Assembly: GCA_902801565.1 (NCBI GenBank)
Contig: CADCIX010000023.1
Span: forward strand, 1-33,833
Direction: 5' to 3'
Length of the DNA: 33,833 nucleotides
DNA from: an uncultured Veillonellaceae bacterium
GTDB lineage: Bacteria; Bacillota; Negativicutes; Selenomonadales; Selenomonadaceae
The position numbers were made by a program, and so were the translations under genes. Numbering within the stretch: position 1 is the first letter of the stretch; every line of letters starts with the position of its first letter. The notes beneath the pieces were generated by a model. That model was not told the origin of the DNA. It worked only from the letters and a program-made list of their open reading frames with translations, and did no database searches. Below, one piece after another: positions 22,214 to 30,479 of the stretch.

Positions 22214-23080
22214 ATGGTAGAGGGAAGAGTCTCACTGAATCGAGTCATGACGGCGATGCTTTTGGCGGTGTTGTGCCTTGTCTCGCAGGTAGCGCTGGCA
22301 GCGCCGGAGGCACCCATGTTGCCGGAGCCGGAAGGGATCCTGCCGCCGGTGTTCCGTGATGTGCTGGTTATTCTCTGCATTGTCCTCGGTGTGCTGCTGC
22401 TCGTTGTGGTGGCATATCTTTGGACTGTCCAGCACCAGGCGAAGGAGCATTTGGAACAGATAGAGCGCCTGAAGGGGGATATGAAGGCCGTGACAACGGA
22501 GCTTCGGTCCCTGCGTGCCTTTCTCATGCCGGAGCAGGGTGGAACGGGTGAGAAGGACGAAAAAAAGGAGGAGGAACCAAAGAGCGTGCTTTCTTTCCCG
22601 GAGGAGGAGGAGAATGCCCCTCCCCCTGTGAAGCGCTCCGTTTGGCAGCCTTTCCTGGAGGATTTCAACAGCCTGGCCCGCAGCATGGATATACCGAAGG
22701 CTGACGTTGCCTGTGAGAACTTTGTGGAATTGCACCAACTGGTCTTGCTGCGCTGTCTTTTTCCCAGCAGCCCCAGTGGAAAACGTGGCGAGGTGCCGCC
22801 CAAATTCACCAAGGAGAAGGCTGTTGCGGATGGGGTTTACTGGGCATGGCCGCTTCCCGAGGAAGAGGGAAGGTTTGCGGTGGTGCCAAGGCCGAATATC
22901 CCCTATGATGAGAAGCTTTATCGCGAAGGGGGGCTGAAGGAAACCTTCGCCTCGAATTTCGAGAATGGCGGGCCGGGCGCGGTGTATCGGCATGTGGAGG
23001 TCAAGCTTCCTGCCATTTTCGTCAACAAGAACGGCAGCTGGCAGATTGAACAGCCGGGATTGATACGGCTGGAGCCGTGA
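22214..23080 (+). CDS. Envelope protein with signal/anchor segment and coiled coil, 288 aa
   Basis: Function not recognised. N-terminal signal-like segment (MTAMLLAVLCLVSQVALA, ending at AAPEAP), a short Pro-rich stretch, then a membrane helix (about 48-70, VLVILCIVLGVLLLVVVAYLW) and a coiled coil (about 75-105, KEHLEQIERLKGDMKAVTTELRSLR). After a Lys/Glu-rich linker there is a folded C-terminal domain of 140 residues (FLEDFNSLARSMDIPKADVACENF to IFVNKNGSWQIEQPG). The chain probably faces the cytoplasm after the helix. AGAGG upstream fits ATG 22214 with a long spacer; GTG 22193 is an alternative. Downstream is a convergent terminator. Confidence 0.72.
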   Translation: MVEGRVSLNRVMTAMLLAVLCLVSQVALAAPEAPMLPEPEGILPPVFRDVLVILCIVLGVLLLVVVAYLWTVQHQAKEHLEQIERLKGDMKAVTTELRSLRAFLMPEQGGTGEKDEKKEEEPKSVLSFPEEEENAPPPVKRSVWQPFLEDFNSLARSMDIPKADVACENFVELHQLVLLRCLFPSSPSGKRGEVPPKFTKEKAVADGVYWAWPLPEEEGRFAVVPRPNIPYDEKLYREGGLKETFASNFENGGPGAVYRHVEVKLPAIFVNKNGSWQIEQPGLIRLEP

Positions 23081-23090
23081 ACGTAAATGA

Positions 23091-23140
23091 CAAAAAGAAG
23101 GCTTGCACGGAACCAGGAGTTCCGGCAAGCCTCTTTTTTG
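23091..23140. terminator. Bidirectional terminator between convergent genes
   Basis: AGGCTTGC (23099-23106) and GCAAGCCT (23125-23132) form the stem base, with CGGAAC/GTTCCG inside; ACAAAAAG to the left and CTTTTTTG to the right give U-tracts for both directions. It serves both the rightward envelope gene and the leftward GGDEF gene. Confidence 0.88.
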
Positions 23141-23152
23141 TCCCGGCAGGGG

Positions 23153-24559
23153 TTATTCCCTTCCGGCTTTCATGGCTCGTTTGTTGGCATACATTTTCTC
23201 ATCGGCTTCATTGAATACATCGTGGGCATTCGTATGTCTGACAGGGTCATACACGGCCATGCCGACTGCTGCGGAGATCTTTTCCCAGGGCTCCAGATTG
23301 GAGTCCTGCAGGTCCGTCATTTTCTGCTTGAGCATTTGCACGGCATCGTGGCAGGTGGCGATATCCTCTCCCTGGAGGAAGGAAACGAATTCATCCCCTC
23401 CAATCCTGAAGATGAGGGCATTGGGGAAGAAGGATTTCAGCAGGTTGCATAGTCCTATGATGTAGGAATTTCCTTGCTCGTGACCGAAGGTATCGTTGAT
23501 CCTCTTGAGATAGTTCAGATCTGTCATGACGATGGCAAAGTCGGCCCGTTGTGCCAGGATGTCCCAGTCCATATGGGCCATGATGTTTTCGTAGGCGGCT
23601 TTGTTGCCCACGCCCGTCAAGGCATCCTGATAGACGAGGGTGTCCATCTTGAGGATGGTTTCCTTCAGCGTATCGACTTCCTTGTCGGCGAGCATGAGTT
23701 TCTTGGCATATTCTTTCATGTTGTCGCACATGGTGGTAAGGGACGTGGCCAGATCCTCGAGTTCGTCATGGGTATGGATATCCGGGTTCTCGAAGTGGAG
23801 CACCTCAAGATCGCTTTGGGCCCTGCTCCTCTCCACAAAGGATTCCGCCGATTGTTTCAATCGCAGGATGGGCTGTGTGATGAAGTGCCGCAGCCAGAGA
23901 AACATGAGGATGGAGATGGCCAGGGCAAGGACAATGGTCAGTGTCACCGTGGATTTGAGGAAGGAACTCTGCAGGATATCCACGGATTCCTTTGGGATGC
24001 CCATGAAAAGCATGCCGACACGGTTTCCCGAGGGATCCTCGATGGGCGCATAGACGCAGAAGTATTTTTTCCCCAATACCTGGGCCTCTCCGCGGAAGTA
24101 GCTCCCGCCTTCCAGTACGGTATGGGTCACTTCCTCTGAGGCCTTTGTGCCCACGGCCCGGGTTTTGCTGGAGGGCTCGATGGACCCGGAGACCGGATGT
24201 CCGCCTGTCGGCTTCTCGGAGGAGTCCGCATTTTCCCGGGGAAAGGTTGTGGCCACACGGGTATCCCCGTTGAAGATGGTGACGTTGTTGCCGTTCATCC
24301 TGCTCAGATGGTCAACCACATCGAAAGCGCCGTCCATCTGCTTTTCTCCCTTGAACAGAAGACCGTTTTTCAGATACCAGGGCCCCGGATAGTATAGTTC
24401 CAGCAGGGTTTTGGCCTGGTGCAGGTCGCTGTGGGCCTTTTCCTCCAGCGCTGCCTCGAAGCCGTTATTGGCCGCACGATACCCCAGAAAGCCCAACAGG
24501 ATGCATACGGAAATTATCGCGGCATCAAAGCATAGGATGGTTTTTGTTTGCAGCTTCAT
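23153..24559 (-). CDS. Cache-HAMP-GGDEF transmembrane diguanylate cyclase, 468 aa
   Basis: Membrane c-di-GMP synthase. TM1 about 8-28; extracytoplasmic sCache_3-type sensor about 30-200, with the conserved YFRGEAQVLGKKYFCVYAPIEDPSGNRVGMLFMG; TM2 about 204-225; HAMP linker about 226-290; then GGDEF with YQDALTGVGNKAAYEN, VMTDLNYLKRINDTFGHEQGN and an intact GGDEF at 387-391. No RxxD inhibitory site is seen before it. Cache domains bind small organic acids or amino acids, so the input is probably an external metabolite. The start ATG 24559 has a weak, distant GGAG. Its promoter lies at 24582-24610, sharing a motif with the neighbouring EAL gene. Confidence 0.92.
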   Translation of the reverse strand: MKLQTKTILCFDAAIISVCILLGFLGYRAANNGFEAALEEKAHSDLHQAKTLLELYYPGPWYLKNGLLFKGEKQMDGAFDVVDHLSRMNGNNVTIFNGDTRVATTFPRENADSSEKPTGGHPVSGSIEPSSKTRAVGTKASEEVTHTVLEGGSYFRGEAQVLGKKYFCVYAPIEDPSGNRVGMLFMGIPKESVDILQSSFLKSTVTLTIVLALAISILMFLWLRHFITQPILRLKQSAESFVERSRAQSDLEVLHFENPDIHTHDELEDLATSLTTMCDNMKEYAKKLMLADKEVDTLKETILKMDTLVYQDALTGVGNKAAYENIMAHMDWDILAQRADFAIVMTDLNYLKRINDTFGHEQGNSYIIGLCNLLKSFFPNALIFRIGGDEFVSFLQGEDIATCHDAVQMLKQKMTDLQDSNLEPWEKISAAVGMAVYDPVRHTNAHDVFNEADEKMYANKRAMKAGRE

Positions 24560-24581
24560 GATCCATGTTCATCTCCAGTTT

Positions 24582-24610
24582 ATGATACTGTATTCGTCCG
24601 TTCTTGTCAG
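24582..24610 (-). promoter_or_regulatory. Promoter of the Cache-GGDEF gene
   Basis: Leftward CTGACA (24605-24610) and TATCAT (24582-24587), 17 bases apart. The -35 box overlaps the stop codon of the EAL gene. The spacer holds GGACGAATAC (24590-24599), which recurs two bases before the -10 of the EAL gene. Confidence 0.6.
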
Positions 24611-27471
24611 CAGTGCGCTTCCAAAAAGGCGAGGTAGTCAGCCTCCGGCATGGGCTTGGCATTGAGGTATCCCTGCCCGTATTCGCAGCCCAGTTCCAGA
24701 AGGAGCAGTTCCTGTTCCGGGGTTTCGATGCCTTCGCAGAGCACCTTCATGTCCAGAAGCCTGCCCAGCTGGATGATATTTCCGAGGATGCTCCTCATGC
24801 GGTCGGAATCATCGGAGGCAATCAGAAGGGAACGGTCGATCTTCATGACATCCATGGGCAGATAGTTCAGCAAGGTGTAGGAGGAATATCCGGAGCCGAA
24901 GTCATCCACCGAGATGATGAAGCCCATCTCTTTCAGGGCATGGATGGTGCTTGCTGCCTGTTCCCTCTGTGCCTTCTGGTCAAAATCCCCGAAAACGGTT
25001 TCCGTGAGTTCCAGCTCGATCAGGCCCTTTGGCAGTTTGTACTTTTTGACAAGGGCCCGCATCTTCTCCAGATAGTCTTCCTCGGTCATATGGAGGCGGG
25101 ACTGGTTGACGGAAATCGTCACGGGGGTCCTGCCTTCTTCAAGGCATTTTTTCTGGAGGCGGAAGACCTCCTCCAACAGGAAGTGGTCCAGGGGGATGAC
25201 GAAGCCATTGCGCTCAAAGAGGGGAATGAACTTTCCGGGGGGCAGGAATCCCATTTCCTTGCTCTGCCAGCGGACGAGAGCCTCTGCGCCCGTGATCTTA
25301 TGGGTTTCCAGGCTGTATTTTGGCTGGTACCATGCATGGAACTCGCCTTCCTTGAGGGCCCGCTCCATGCAGCTCTCGATCTTTTGGGCAAAGACGAGCT
25401 CCTCCTGCAAGGCGGCATCGAATAGTTTTACATGGGTGTTGGTCTTCTCTGCTTCGTGGCTGGCCGCATGGGCGCACTCGATGGCATGGCTCAGGGAATC
25501 GTCGGCTTCCGGCAGGAGGCAGAGCCCTGCCTGCATATGGAGCCAGATGAGTGCTTCCTGTGTCTCGATGTAGCCGTATTTTGCCACGGCGGACTCTGCC
25601 AGACGGGAGATATCCGCATCGCTCCTGCTCTTGCAGATACAGATGAGATGTCCTGCGTCGCTGCCCGCTGCCGTGAGGACGACCCAGTTCATCTTCTGCA
25701 TCTGTTCCGCCATATCCTTCAACTGGTGTTCCAGAAGCTCCTTTCCGTAGGGAAGGGCAACGGCGGTCTTGCTGTCCATGGCGAAAACCGCGACATAGAT
25801 CTGCATGCCGGGCTCGTTCTTCCGGATCCTTTCACAGTGCGCTGGAGATTCTTTTCCCAGCCAGAGGAGGTTCGGGAGATGGTACCGCATATCCGTGTAG
25901 GCCATATGATGGACGATATCGAAATGCTTCCGCCGCATCCTGGCGCGGTAGACGAAGGCCGCTGCAATGATTCCCATGATGAGCATTGTGGCTATCAGGA
26001 CGTGGAGAGGATAATGGTAGATCAGCCATTGGGGGCTGAGATGCTGCACGGTTTTCGAGGAATCGTTCAGGAGACTTTGGATCTTCGTGATGTCGAGATG
26101 GTTGATTTCCTTGTTGAGGATGCGCCAGAGGCGGGGATCCGCGCCCACATAGACGCCGAGGCTCAAAGGCGCGGTAAAGGCGGTTTCCGTGCTGGCTTCC
26201 AGATTGTAGGCGCCCGTTTCTTCCATCAGGAAGGGAACCTCGTTGCGCGGGGCGAATAACAGGGTTGCCCTGCCCTCGCCTACGGCACGGAAGCATTCCT
26301 CTATGTCCTCGAAGTTCAGGCAGCGTTTCTCCGGATAGCGGGGGGCAATGAAGGAAGCGGTGTACTGGTGCGTCGGCACGCATGCCACTGTGGCATTGTC
26401 GTCGAGTATCGCGTTTCTGCGGTGTACGGGGACAAAGTCCATCTGCAGGTAGGATTGGGTGGGGATGACATTCTGTTCTCCGGCCCAGCTGAAATCGCAG
26501 ATCACGTCGCCTATGAAGTCGATCTTTCCCATCTGGATGAGGCGCATGGCCTCTGCCGAGCTTTCCGTGGGAATGATTTCGATTTCCACGCCCAGATCCT
26601 TCGAAATCTGCCGAAGGATTTCCGGAATCACGCCTTTGGCCTCATTGTTCTCCCAGTAGATGTAGGGAGGCTCCCGCATGAAGATGGCCGTGGTGAGTTT
26701 CTTTTTTCCTGCAAGGTATTCCCTTTCCTGGGGAGAGAGGATCAACGGAACGCCGCCTGTGCGCAGGTACTTGTTCTGCAGGCGCTCACGGATATCGAAC
26801 TGGTCCGTCAGCATCTCCTCCATGGCCTTGTTCATTTCGCCCAGCAGATCGGTCCTGTCGGAGCGCACCAGCAGGCGGTAGCTCTGGCGGTCGAACTCGG
26901 CAAGGACGTTCTGCGCCTTGTTCGGCTCCAGGAGCGGGGCGATATAGCCGTCGATCTCGCCGCGGTCGAAGGCCTCGGCCATGTCATAATGTATGGGATA
27001 GGAAATGAGGTCATAGGAAAAACCATAGCTTGCCGCAATTTTCGGAAGGGCAGGGACCGGGGCATTGTAGGGAAGCGTTCCCAGGCGCATGTGGGGAGAA
27101 GCGTTTCCGTCCCTTGTGACGAGCCCCATGGAGTAACGGCCGATGACATGCTCGGTCCGCGTCGCATCAGGGAGACTGCGATAATCTCCCGGTATGGCCG
27201 GCAGGACATCAATGGCACCGGACTGCAGCTTTTCCCCGCATTCCGTCCAGGAGCGGCAGGGCACATAGTCGAAGTCCCAGTTCCCATAGCGGGAAAGGAA
27301 CTGCATGTATTCATAGCCGTATCCCTGATAGTGTCCAGGCTGATCCTCTTCCAGGAATCCTGTTCCCGGTACATAGCCCACCCGAAGGACAGTCCTCCCT
27401 GCTGCGGCTGCCATGCTGCAGCACGTAAAGACCAGGAGCATTGCCGCAAGTGCGCGCCATAAACATTTCAT
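24607..27471 (-). CDS. Tandem SBP-GGDEF(degenerate)-EAL phosphodiesterase, 954 aa
   Basis: Large membrane c-di-GMP phosphodiesterase. Signal peptide 1-24; two extracytoplasmic SBP_bac_3-type (amino-acid-binding) domains about 26-245 and 255-475; one membrane helix about 486-508; a degenerate GGDEF-like domain (about 520-680) lacking the GGDEF motif; and an EAL domain (about 705-950) with E730-A-L-V-R-W, ISVNQSR, ELELTET, VDDFGSGYSS, MDVMKID and EGIETPEQ, plus the final Q-G-Y-L. The main catalytic motifs are present, so hydrolysis of c-di-GMP to pGpG is expected. Ligand binding probably tunes the EAL domain. GGAG precedes ATG 27471. It is divergent from the receiver/EIIC/BMP/kinase operon. Confidence 0.92.
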   Translation of the reverse strand: MKCLWRALAAMLLVFTCCSMAAAAGRTVLRVGYVPGTGFLEEDQPGHYQGYGYEYMQFLSRYGNWDFDYVPCRSWTECGEKLQSGAIDVLPAIPGDYRSLPDATRTEHVIGRYSMGLVTRDGNASPHMRLGTLPYNAPVPALPKIAASYGFSYDLISYPIHYDMAEAFDRGEIDGYIAPLLEPNKAQNVLAEFDRQSYRLLVRSDRTDLLGEMNKAMEEMLTDQFDIRERLQNKYLRTGGVPLILSPQEREYLAGKKKLTTAIFMREPPYIYWENNEAKGVIPEILRQISKDLGVEIEIIPTESSAEAMRLIQMGKIDFIGDVICDFSWAGEQNVIPTQSYLQMDFVPVHRRNAILDDNATVACVPTHQYTASFIAPRYPEKRCLNFEDIEECFRAVGEGRATLLFAPRNEVPFLMEETGAYNLEASTETAFTAPLSLGVYVGADPRLWRILNKEINHLDITKIQSLLNDSSKTVQHLSPQWLIYHYPLHVLIATMLIMGIIAAAFVYRARMRRKHFDIVHHMAYTDMRYHLPNLLWLGKESPAHCERIRKNEPGMQIYVAVFAMDSKTAVALPYGKELLEHQLKDMAEQMQKMNWVVLTAAGSDAGHLICICKSRSDADISRLAESAVAKYGYIETQEALIWLHMQAGLCLLPEADDSLSHAIECAHAASHEAEKTNTHVKLFDAALQEELVFAQKIESCMERALKEGEFHAWYQPKYSLETHKITGAEALVRWQSKEMGFLPPGKFIPLFERNGFVIPLDHFLLEEVFRLQKKCLEEGRTPVTISVNQSRLHMTEEDYLEKMRALVKKYKLPKGLIELELTETVFGDFDQKAQREQAASTIHALKEMGFIISVDDFGSGYSSYTLLNYLPMDVMKIDRSLLIASDDSDRMRSILGNIIQLGRLLDMKVLCEGIETPEQELLLLELGCEYGQGYLNAKPMPEADYLAFLEAHC

Positions 27472-27507
27472 CTAAATCACTCCACCATAATTGCTTTGAA
27501 TGTTCCA

Positions 27508-27535
27508 TATATAGAGTATTCGTCCTCATTGGAAA
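27508..27535 (-). promoter_or_regulatory. Probable promoter of the SBP-EAL gene
   Basis: Leftward TTTCCA (27530-27535) and TATATA (27508-27513), spacing 16. The element GGACGAATAC (27516-27525) sits two bases before the -10, as in the promoter of the Cache-GGDEF gene. Confidence 0.48.
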
Positions 27536-27543
27536 AAATCCTT

Positions 27544-27573
27544 TTGGCAAGGAAAAGGAAAAGCAGATAAAAT
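27544..27573 (+). promoter_or_regulatory. Promoter of the receiver/EIIC/BMP/kinase operon
   Basis: TTGGCA (27544-27549) and TAAAAT (27568-27573), spacing 18. A perfect palindrome, AGTATT-G-AATACT (27588-27600), lies just after the expected start and could be an operator. Confidence 0.55.
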
Positions 27574-27631
27574 ATCGAATAAATATTAGTATTGAATACT
27601 GATGAAAATGAAGAAGTGGAGGATGGCAGGC

Positions 27632-28072
27632 ATGGGAAAAAAGCATACGATCCTTGTGGTAGACGATGACGATATGAACCTGCAGATGGCGGAGTTCATC
27701 CTGAAGAAAGAAATGGACGTGGATGTCGTTCTGGCAGAGAGCGGTTATAAATGCATCGCGTTCTTGCAGAAAAAGATGGCGATAGACCTTATCCTGCTGG
27801 ATATCCAGATGCCCCGCATGGATGGCATCAAAACCCTGGAAACCATACGGAGCCATGCGGAGTGGAAGGATATCCCTGTGATTTTCCTCACGGCGTCGGC
27901 GGACCGGAACACGGTGGTGAAGGCCAGCCAGCTCAAGGTGGATGATTATATCAAGAAACCCTTTACGCCGGCGGACCTCGTGGAGCGTGTGAACAAGGTA
28001 ATGGCGACGAAGATGCTGGACAGCCCTGATATGGCAAAATTGTTTGCGGATCTGGAGAATTTGGGGAAATAG
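27632..28072 (+). CDS. Stand-alone response-regulator receiver, 146 aa
   Basis: CheY-like single REC domain with no output domain. Features: acidic pocket ILVVDDDDMN (about 6-15), phosphoacceptor D57 in LILLDIQMPRMDG, the conserved Thr in FLTASAD and Lys in IKKPFTP. The C-terminal 25 residues form a helical tail. GGAGG (27618-27622) nine bases upstream supports ATG 27632; ATG 27602 and 27623 are in frame. Stop and next ATG are two bases apart. As first gene of the operon with the hybrid kinase (whose Hpt domain could pass phosphate to it), it is the likely final acceptor, acting by protein contact rather than DNA binding. Confidence 0.9.
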   Translation: MGKKHTILVVDDDDMNLQMAEFILKKEMDVDVVLAESGYKCIAFLQKKMAIDLILLDIQMPRMDGIKTLETIRSHAEWKDIPVIFLTASADRNTVVKASQLKVDDYIKKPFTPADLVERVNKVMATKMLDSPDMAKLFADLENLGK

Positions 28073-28074
28073 AA

Positions 28075-29376
28075 ATGAGAATGGGAAGCGAGGACGTTTT
28101 TGGGGGAGCGCATCTGCTGCCGATGGCGGCAAAGCTGCACAGGAACAGGTATCTTCAGGCAGTCCGTCATTCCTTTTTTATCATCCTGCCATTTCTGCTG
28201 GCGGTATCCTTTCTGGATATCCTGGAAAGCCTGATACTGGATCCCTACAGCCCGGTCATGGGAGAGGAAGGGCTGAATCTGGGCTTCTGGGTGACCGGCG
28301 GCCTTTCGGGGGATGCCTACCGGCAGCACTGGCTGGTGCAGTCCATGATGGCCGGCCGCCATATTGTGGGGGTTGGCTATGGCATGCTTTCCATGGCCCT
28401 TGCCATGGTTCTGGCGGGAAAGTTTGCGGACATCTGGAAGGCGGACCGGCTCATGGCATCCTTCTGTGCCCTGGCGGCATTCCTTTTCCTGCTGCCTCCG
28501 CCGACGGAAGTCCAGGCAGAGTTCCTGGATTATTTTGCGGGACGCAGGTTCCTGTCGGCCCTTTTTGTGGCCGTCCTGTCGACCCGCTTGTTCGCGTGGT
28601 TTTCCCATATAAGGAGGCTTCGTCTGGAATTGCCGAAATCCTTGCCCGGGAATCTCAAGCGATATTTGTCGGCCTTTATCCCCACCTTGCTGACGATTCT
28701 GGTCCTGATGCTTCTTTCTGCGGGACTCTGCGCGCTGTGGGCGGCAATGGAAGGATGGATGAAGGCGGTGCTTCCCATGGCCTTCTTCCAGCATCCCCTG
28801 GTGGCTCTTCTCTACCAGTCCCTCGTGTGGACGCTCTGGTGGTTCGGGTTCCCGGGCTATGGTTTTACGTCCCTTGTCCAGCAGATGGCTTATGTTCCGG
28901 CACAGGTGAGCAATCAGTTGGGAGATACTTCCTTCATCTTTACCAGCGGATTTTTCGAGGCGGGGGTGATGCATGTCCTGGGGCTCATCCTTGCGATTCT
29001 CGTGTTCTCCAAGCATGAATCCTGGCGCTCGGTGTCCAAGTTCAGCCTTCCCGCCATGCTCTTCAACATACAGGAGCCCGTGATGTTCTGCCTTCCCGTG
29101 GTGCTGAATCCGCTGTTCCTTCTTCCCTATCTGGCGGCGCCCCTGGCCAATACCCTGCTTGGATGGATTGCCATTTCCTGGGGCATCGTTCCCGTATTCA
29201 AGGCGGGGCTTCCCTGGACCATGCCGATCCTCTTCAGCGGCACCCTTGGGACAGGTTCCTTTATGGGCGGTGTCCTGCAGGTGGTATGGCTGGTGATGGA
29301 CATCTTTATCTATGCCCCCTTTGTCATCACCGCAAACATGCTGGATTTCAAGGACGAGGAGGGTGAGGAAGGATGA
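28075..29376 (+). CDS. Orphan PTS EIIC-like membrane protein, 433 aa
   Basis: Resembles the EIIC membrane domain of the lactose/cellobiose PTS class (ChbC/CelB). About ten membrane helices are visible; the family core FNIQEPVMFCLPVVLNP (334 is the key Glu) and PWTMPILFSGTLGTGS are kept. Differences: where family members have GIHG with a sugar-binding His, this one reads GFPG at 258-261; and no EIIA, EIIB, HPr or sugar hydrolase genes are near. The C-terminal tail is short and acidic. It overlaps the next gene by four bases (ATGA) and follows the receiver gene by two. I infer a transport or sensing role inside the signalling operon rather than sugar phosphorylation. GAAATG at its start leaves a weak RBS, consistent with coupling. 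Confidence 0.8.
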   Translation: MRMGSEDVFGGAHLLPMAAKLHRNRYLQAVRHSFFIILPFLLAVSFLDILESLILDPYSPVMGEEGLNLGFWVTGGLSGDAYRQHWLVQSMMAGRHIVGVGYGMLSMALAMVLAGKFADIWKADRLMASFCALAAFLFLLPPPTEVQAEFLDYFAGRRFLSALFVAVLSTRLFAWFSHIRRLRLELPKSLPGNLKRYLSAFIPTLLTILVLMLLSAGLCALWAAMEGWMKAVLPMAFFQHPLVALLYQSLVWTLWWFGFPGYGFTSLVQQMAYVPAQVSNQLGDTSFIFTSGFFEAGVMHVLGLILAILVFSKHESWRSVSKFSLPAMLFNIQEPVMFCLPVVLNPLFLLPYLAAPLANTLLGWIAISWGIVPVFKAGLPWTMPILFSGTLGTGSFMGGVLQVVWLVMDIFIYAPFVITANMLDFKDEEGEEG

Positions 29377-30479
29377 AGGTTTCCAAGGATGAGCTGCTTG
29401 CGAAGCGTTTCTTCCGCCTGAATGCCTGTGTCACTGTCGTGTTGCTGGCGGCCATCGTCATCTCCGTGTTCCAGTTCGGCGCTGCGGCATGGGAGAAGCA
29501 GCAGCAGATCGGTCTGGTCCTGGTGGGCAGCAAGGAGGATGCGGGCTGGAACCGGGCGCAGTATCAGGGAATGCAGGCGGCATGCAAGATGCTGGGCTTC
29601 GAGCTTCTGCTCCAGGAAAATATCCGGGAGGATGAGGAGAGCTGCCGCACGGCTGTCCGGGAATTGGTGGAGCGGCGGGCGAAGGTCATCTTTCTGGCCA
29701 ATCTGAAGTCCTTGAGGAATATCGGGGAAATCGTGAAGGAATATCCCAATGTCCAATTCTTCAGCACGGAGATGGGTCTTTCTGCATCCGAGATCAAACG
29801 GTATGCCGTCCGTTATATCGAGCCCTGCTATCTGGCGGGCATATTGGCAGGAATGCGAACAAAGTCCGGGCGCATCGGTTATGTGGCACCCTATCCCTCC
29901 CCGGAGTCCTATCAGGCCATCAATGCCTTCGCCATCGGCGTCCAGCGGGTGAAGCCCGATGCGCAGGTGCTCCTGGTATGGGCGGGAGGATGGGAGAACC
30001 AGGCCAATGGGGAACAGGCCGTGCGGGATTTCAAGGCGGCCTCTGTGGATGTCATGGCCTATTTCCAGGAGGGAGAGACGATTCCGGTGGCCGCTGAACG
30101 GGCGGGCATCTATTTCATTTCCATGTATGAAAGGTATCCTTCCAATCCCTATGAACTGGCTGCCATCCAGGTGGACTGGAAGAAGGCGTATTCTGACCTG
30201 CTGCGCCAGCAGCTCCGGCAGTTCGACCGTGCGGCCTATTGGGCGACGATCCTCGACAGGACCGTGGATATCGAGCCGGTGAAACCGGCCTTGTCCGCGA
30301 GGGAACGGGCCATGTTCGAGACGGAGCATTGGGAGATCCAGCATGGGAAGATGGTGTTTGCAGGAGAGATCTATGACAGGAACGGCATCCGGCGCTGCGG
30401 GGCGGATGAGTCCATCAGCAATCAGTCGCTGCTGCAGATGAACTGGCTTGTGAAGGGGGTGAGGGTTCTTGGCAACTGA
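29373..30479 (+). CDS. BMP/PnrA-family binding protein, membrane-anchored, 368 aa
   Basis: Periplasmic-binding-protein fold of the BMP (Med/PnrA) family, whose known members bind nucleosides. The first 36 residues are a basic cytoplasmic tail plus a hydrophobic helix (about 17-36) without a lipobox cysteine, so it is probably anchored by an uncleaved N-terminal segment. Recognisable: [15 protein letters not shown] (56-60 is the DxGWN motif), the conserved FFSTEMGL segment, and [23 protein letters not shown] (about 153-175). No ABC transporter genes are adjacent; instead the next gene is a hybrid kinase with a periplasmic domain. It therefore probably senses a ligand and talks to the kinase, as LuxP does with LuxQ (analogy). 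The stop lies past the kinase start (TTG 30469), so the genes overlap. Confidence 0.85.
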   Translation: MKVSKDELLAKRFFRLNACVTVVLLAAIVISVFQFGAAAWEKQQQIGLVLVGSKEDAGWNRAQYQGMQAACKMLGFELLLQENIREDEESCRTAVRELVERRAKVIFLANLKSLRNIGEIVKEYPNVQFFSTEMGLSASEIKRYAVRYIEPCYLAGILAGMRTKSGRIGYVAPYPSPESYQAINAFAIGVQRVKPDAQVLLVWAGGWENQANGEQAVRDFKAASVDVMAYFQEGETIPVAAERAGIYFISMYERYPSNPYELAAIQVDWKKAYSDLLRQQLRQFDRAAYWATILDRTVDIEPVKPALSARERAMFETEHWEIQHGKMVFAGEIYDRNGIRRCGADESISNQSLLQMNWLVKGVRVLGN

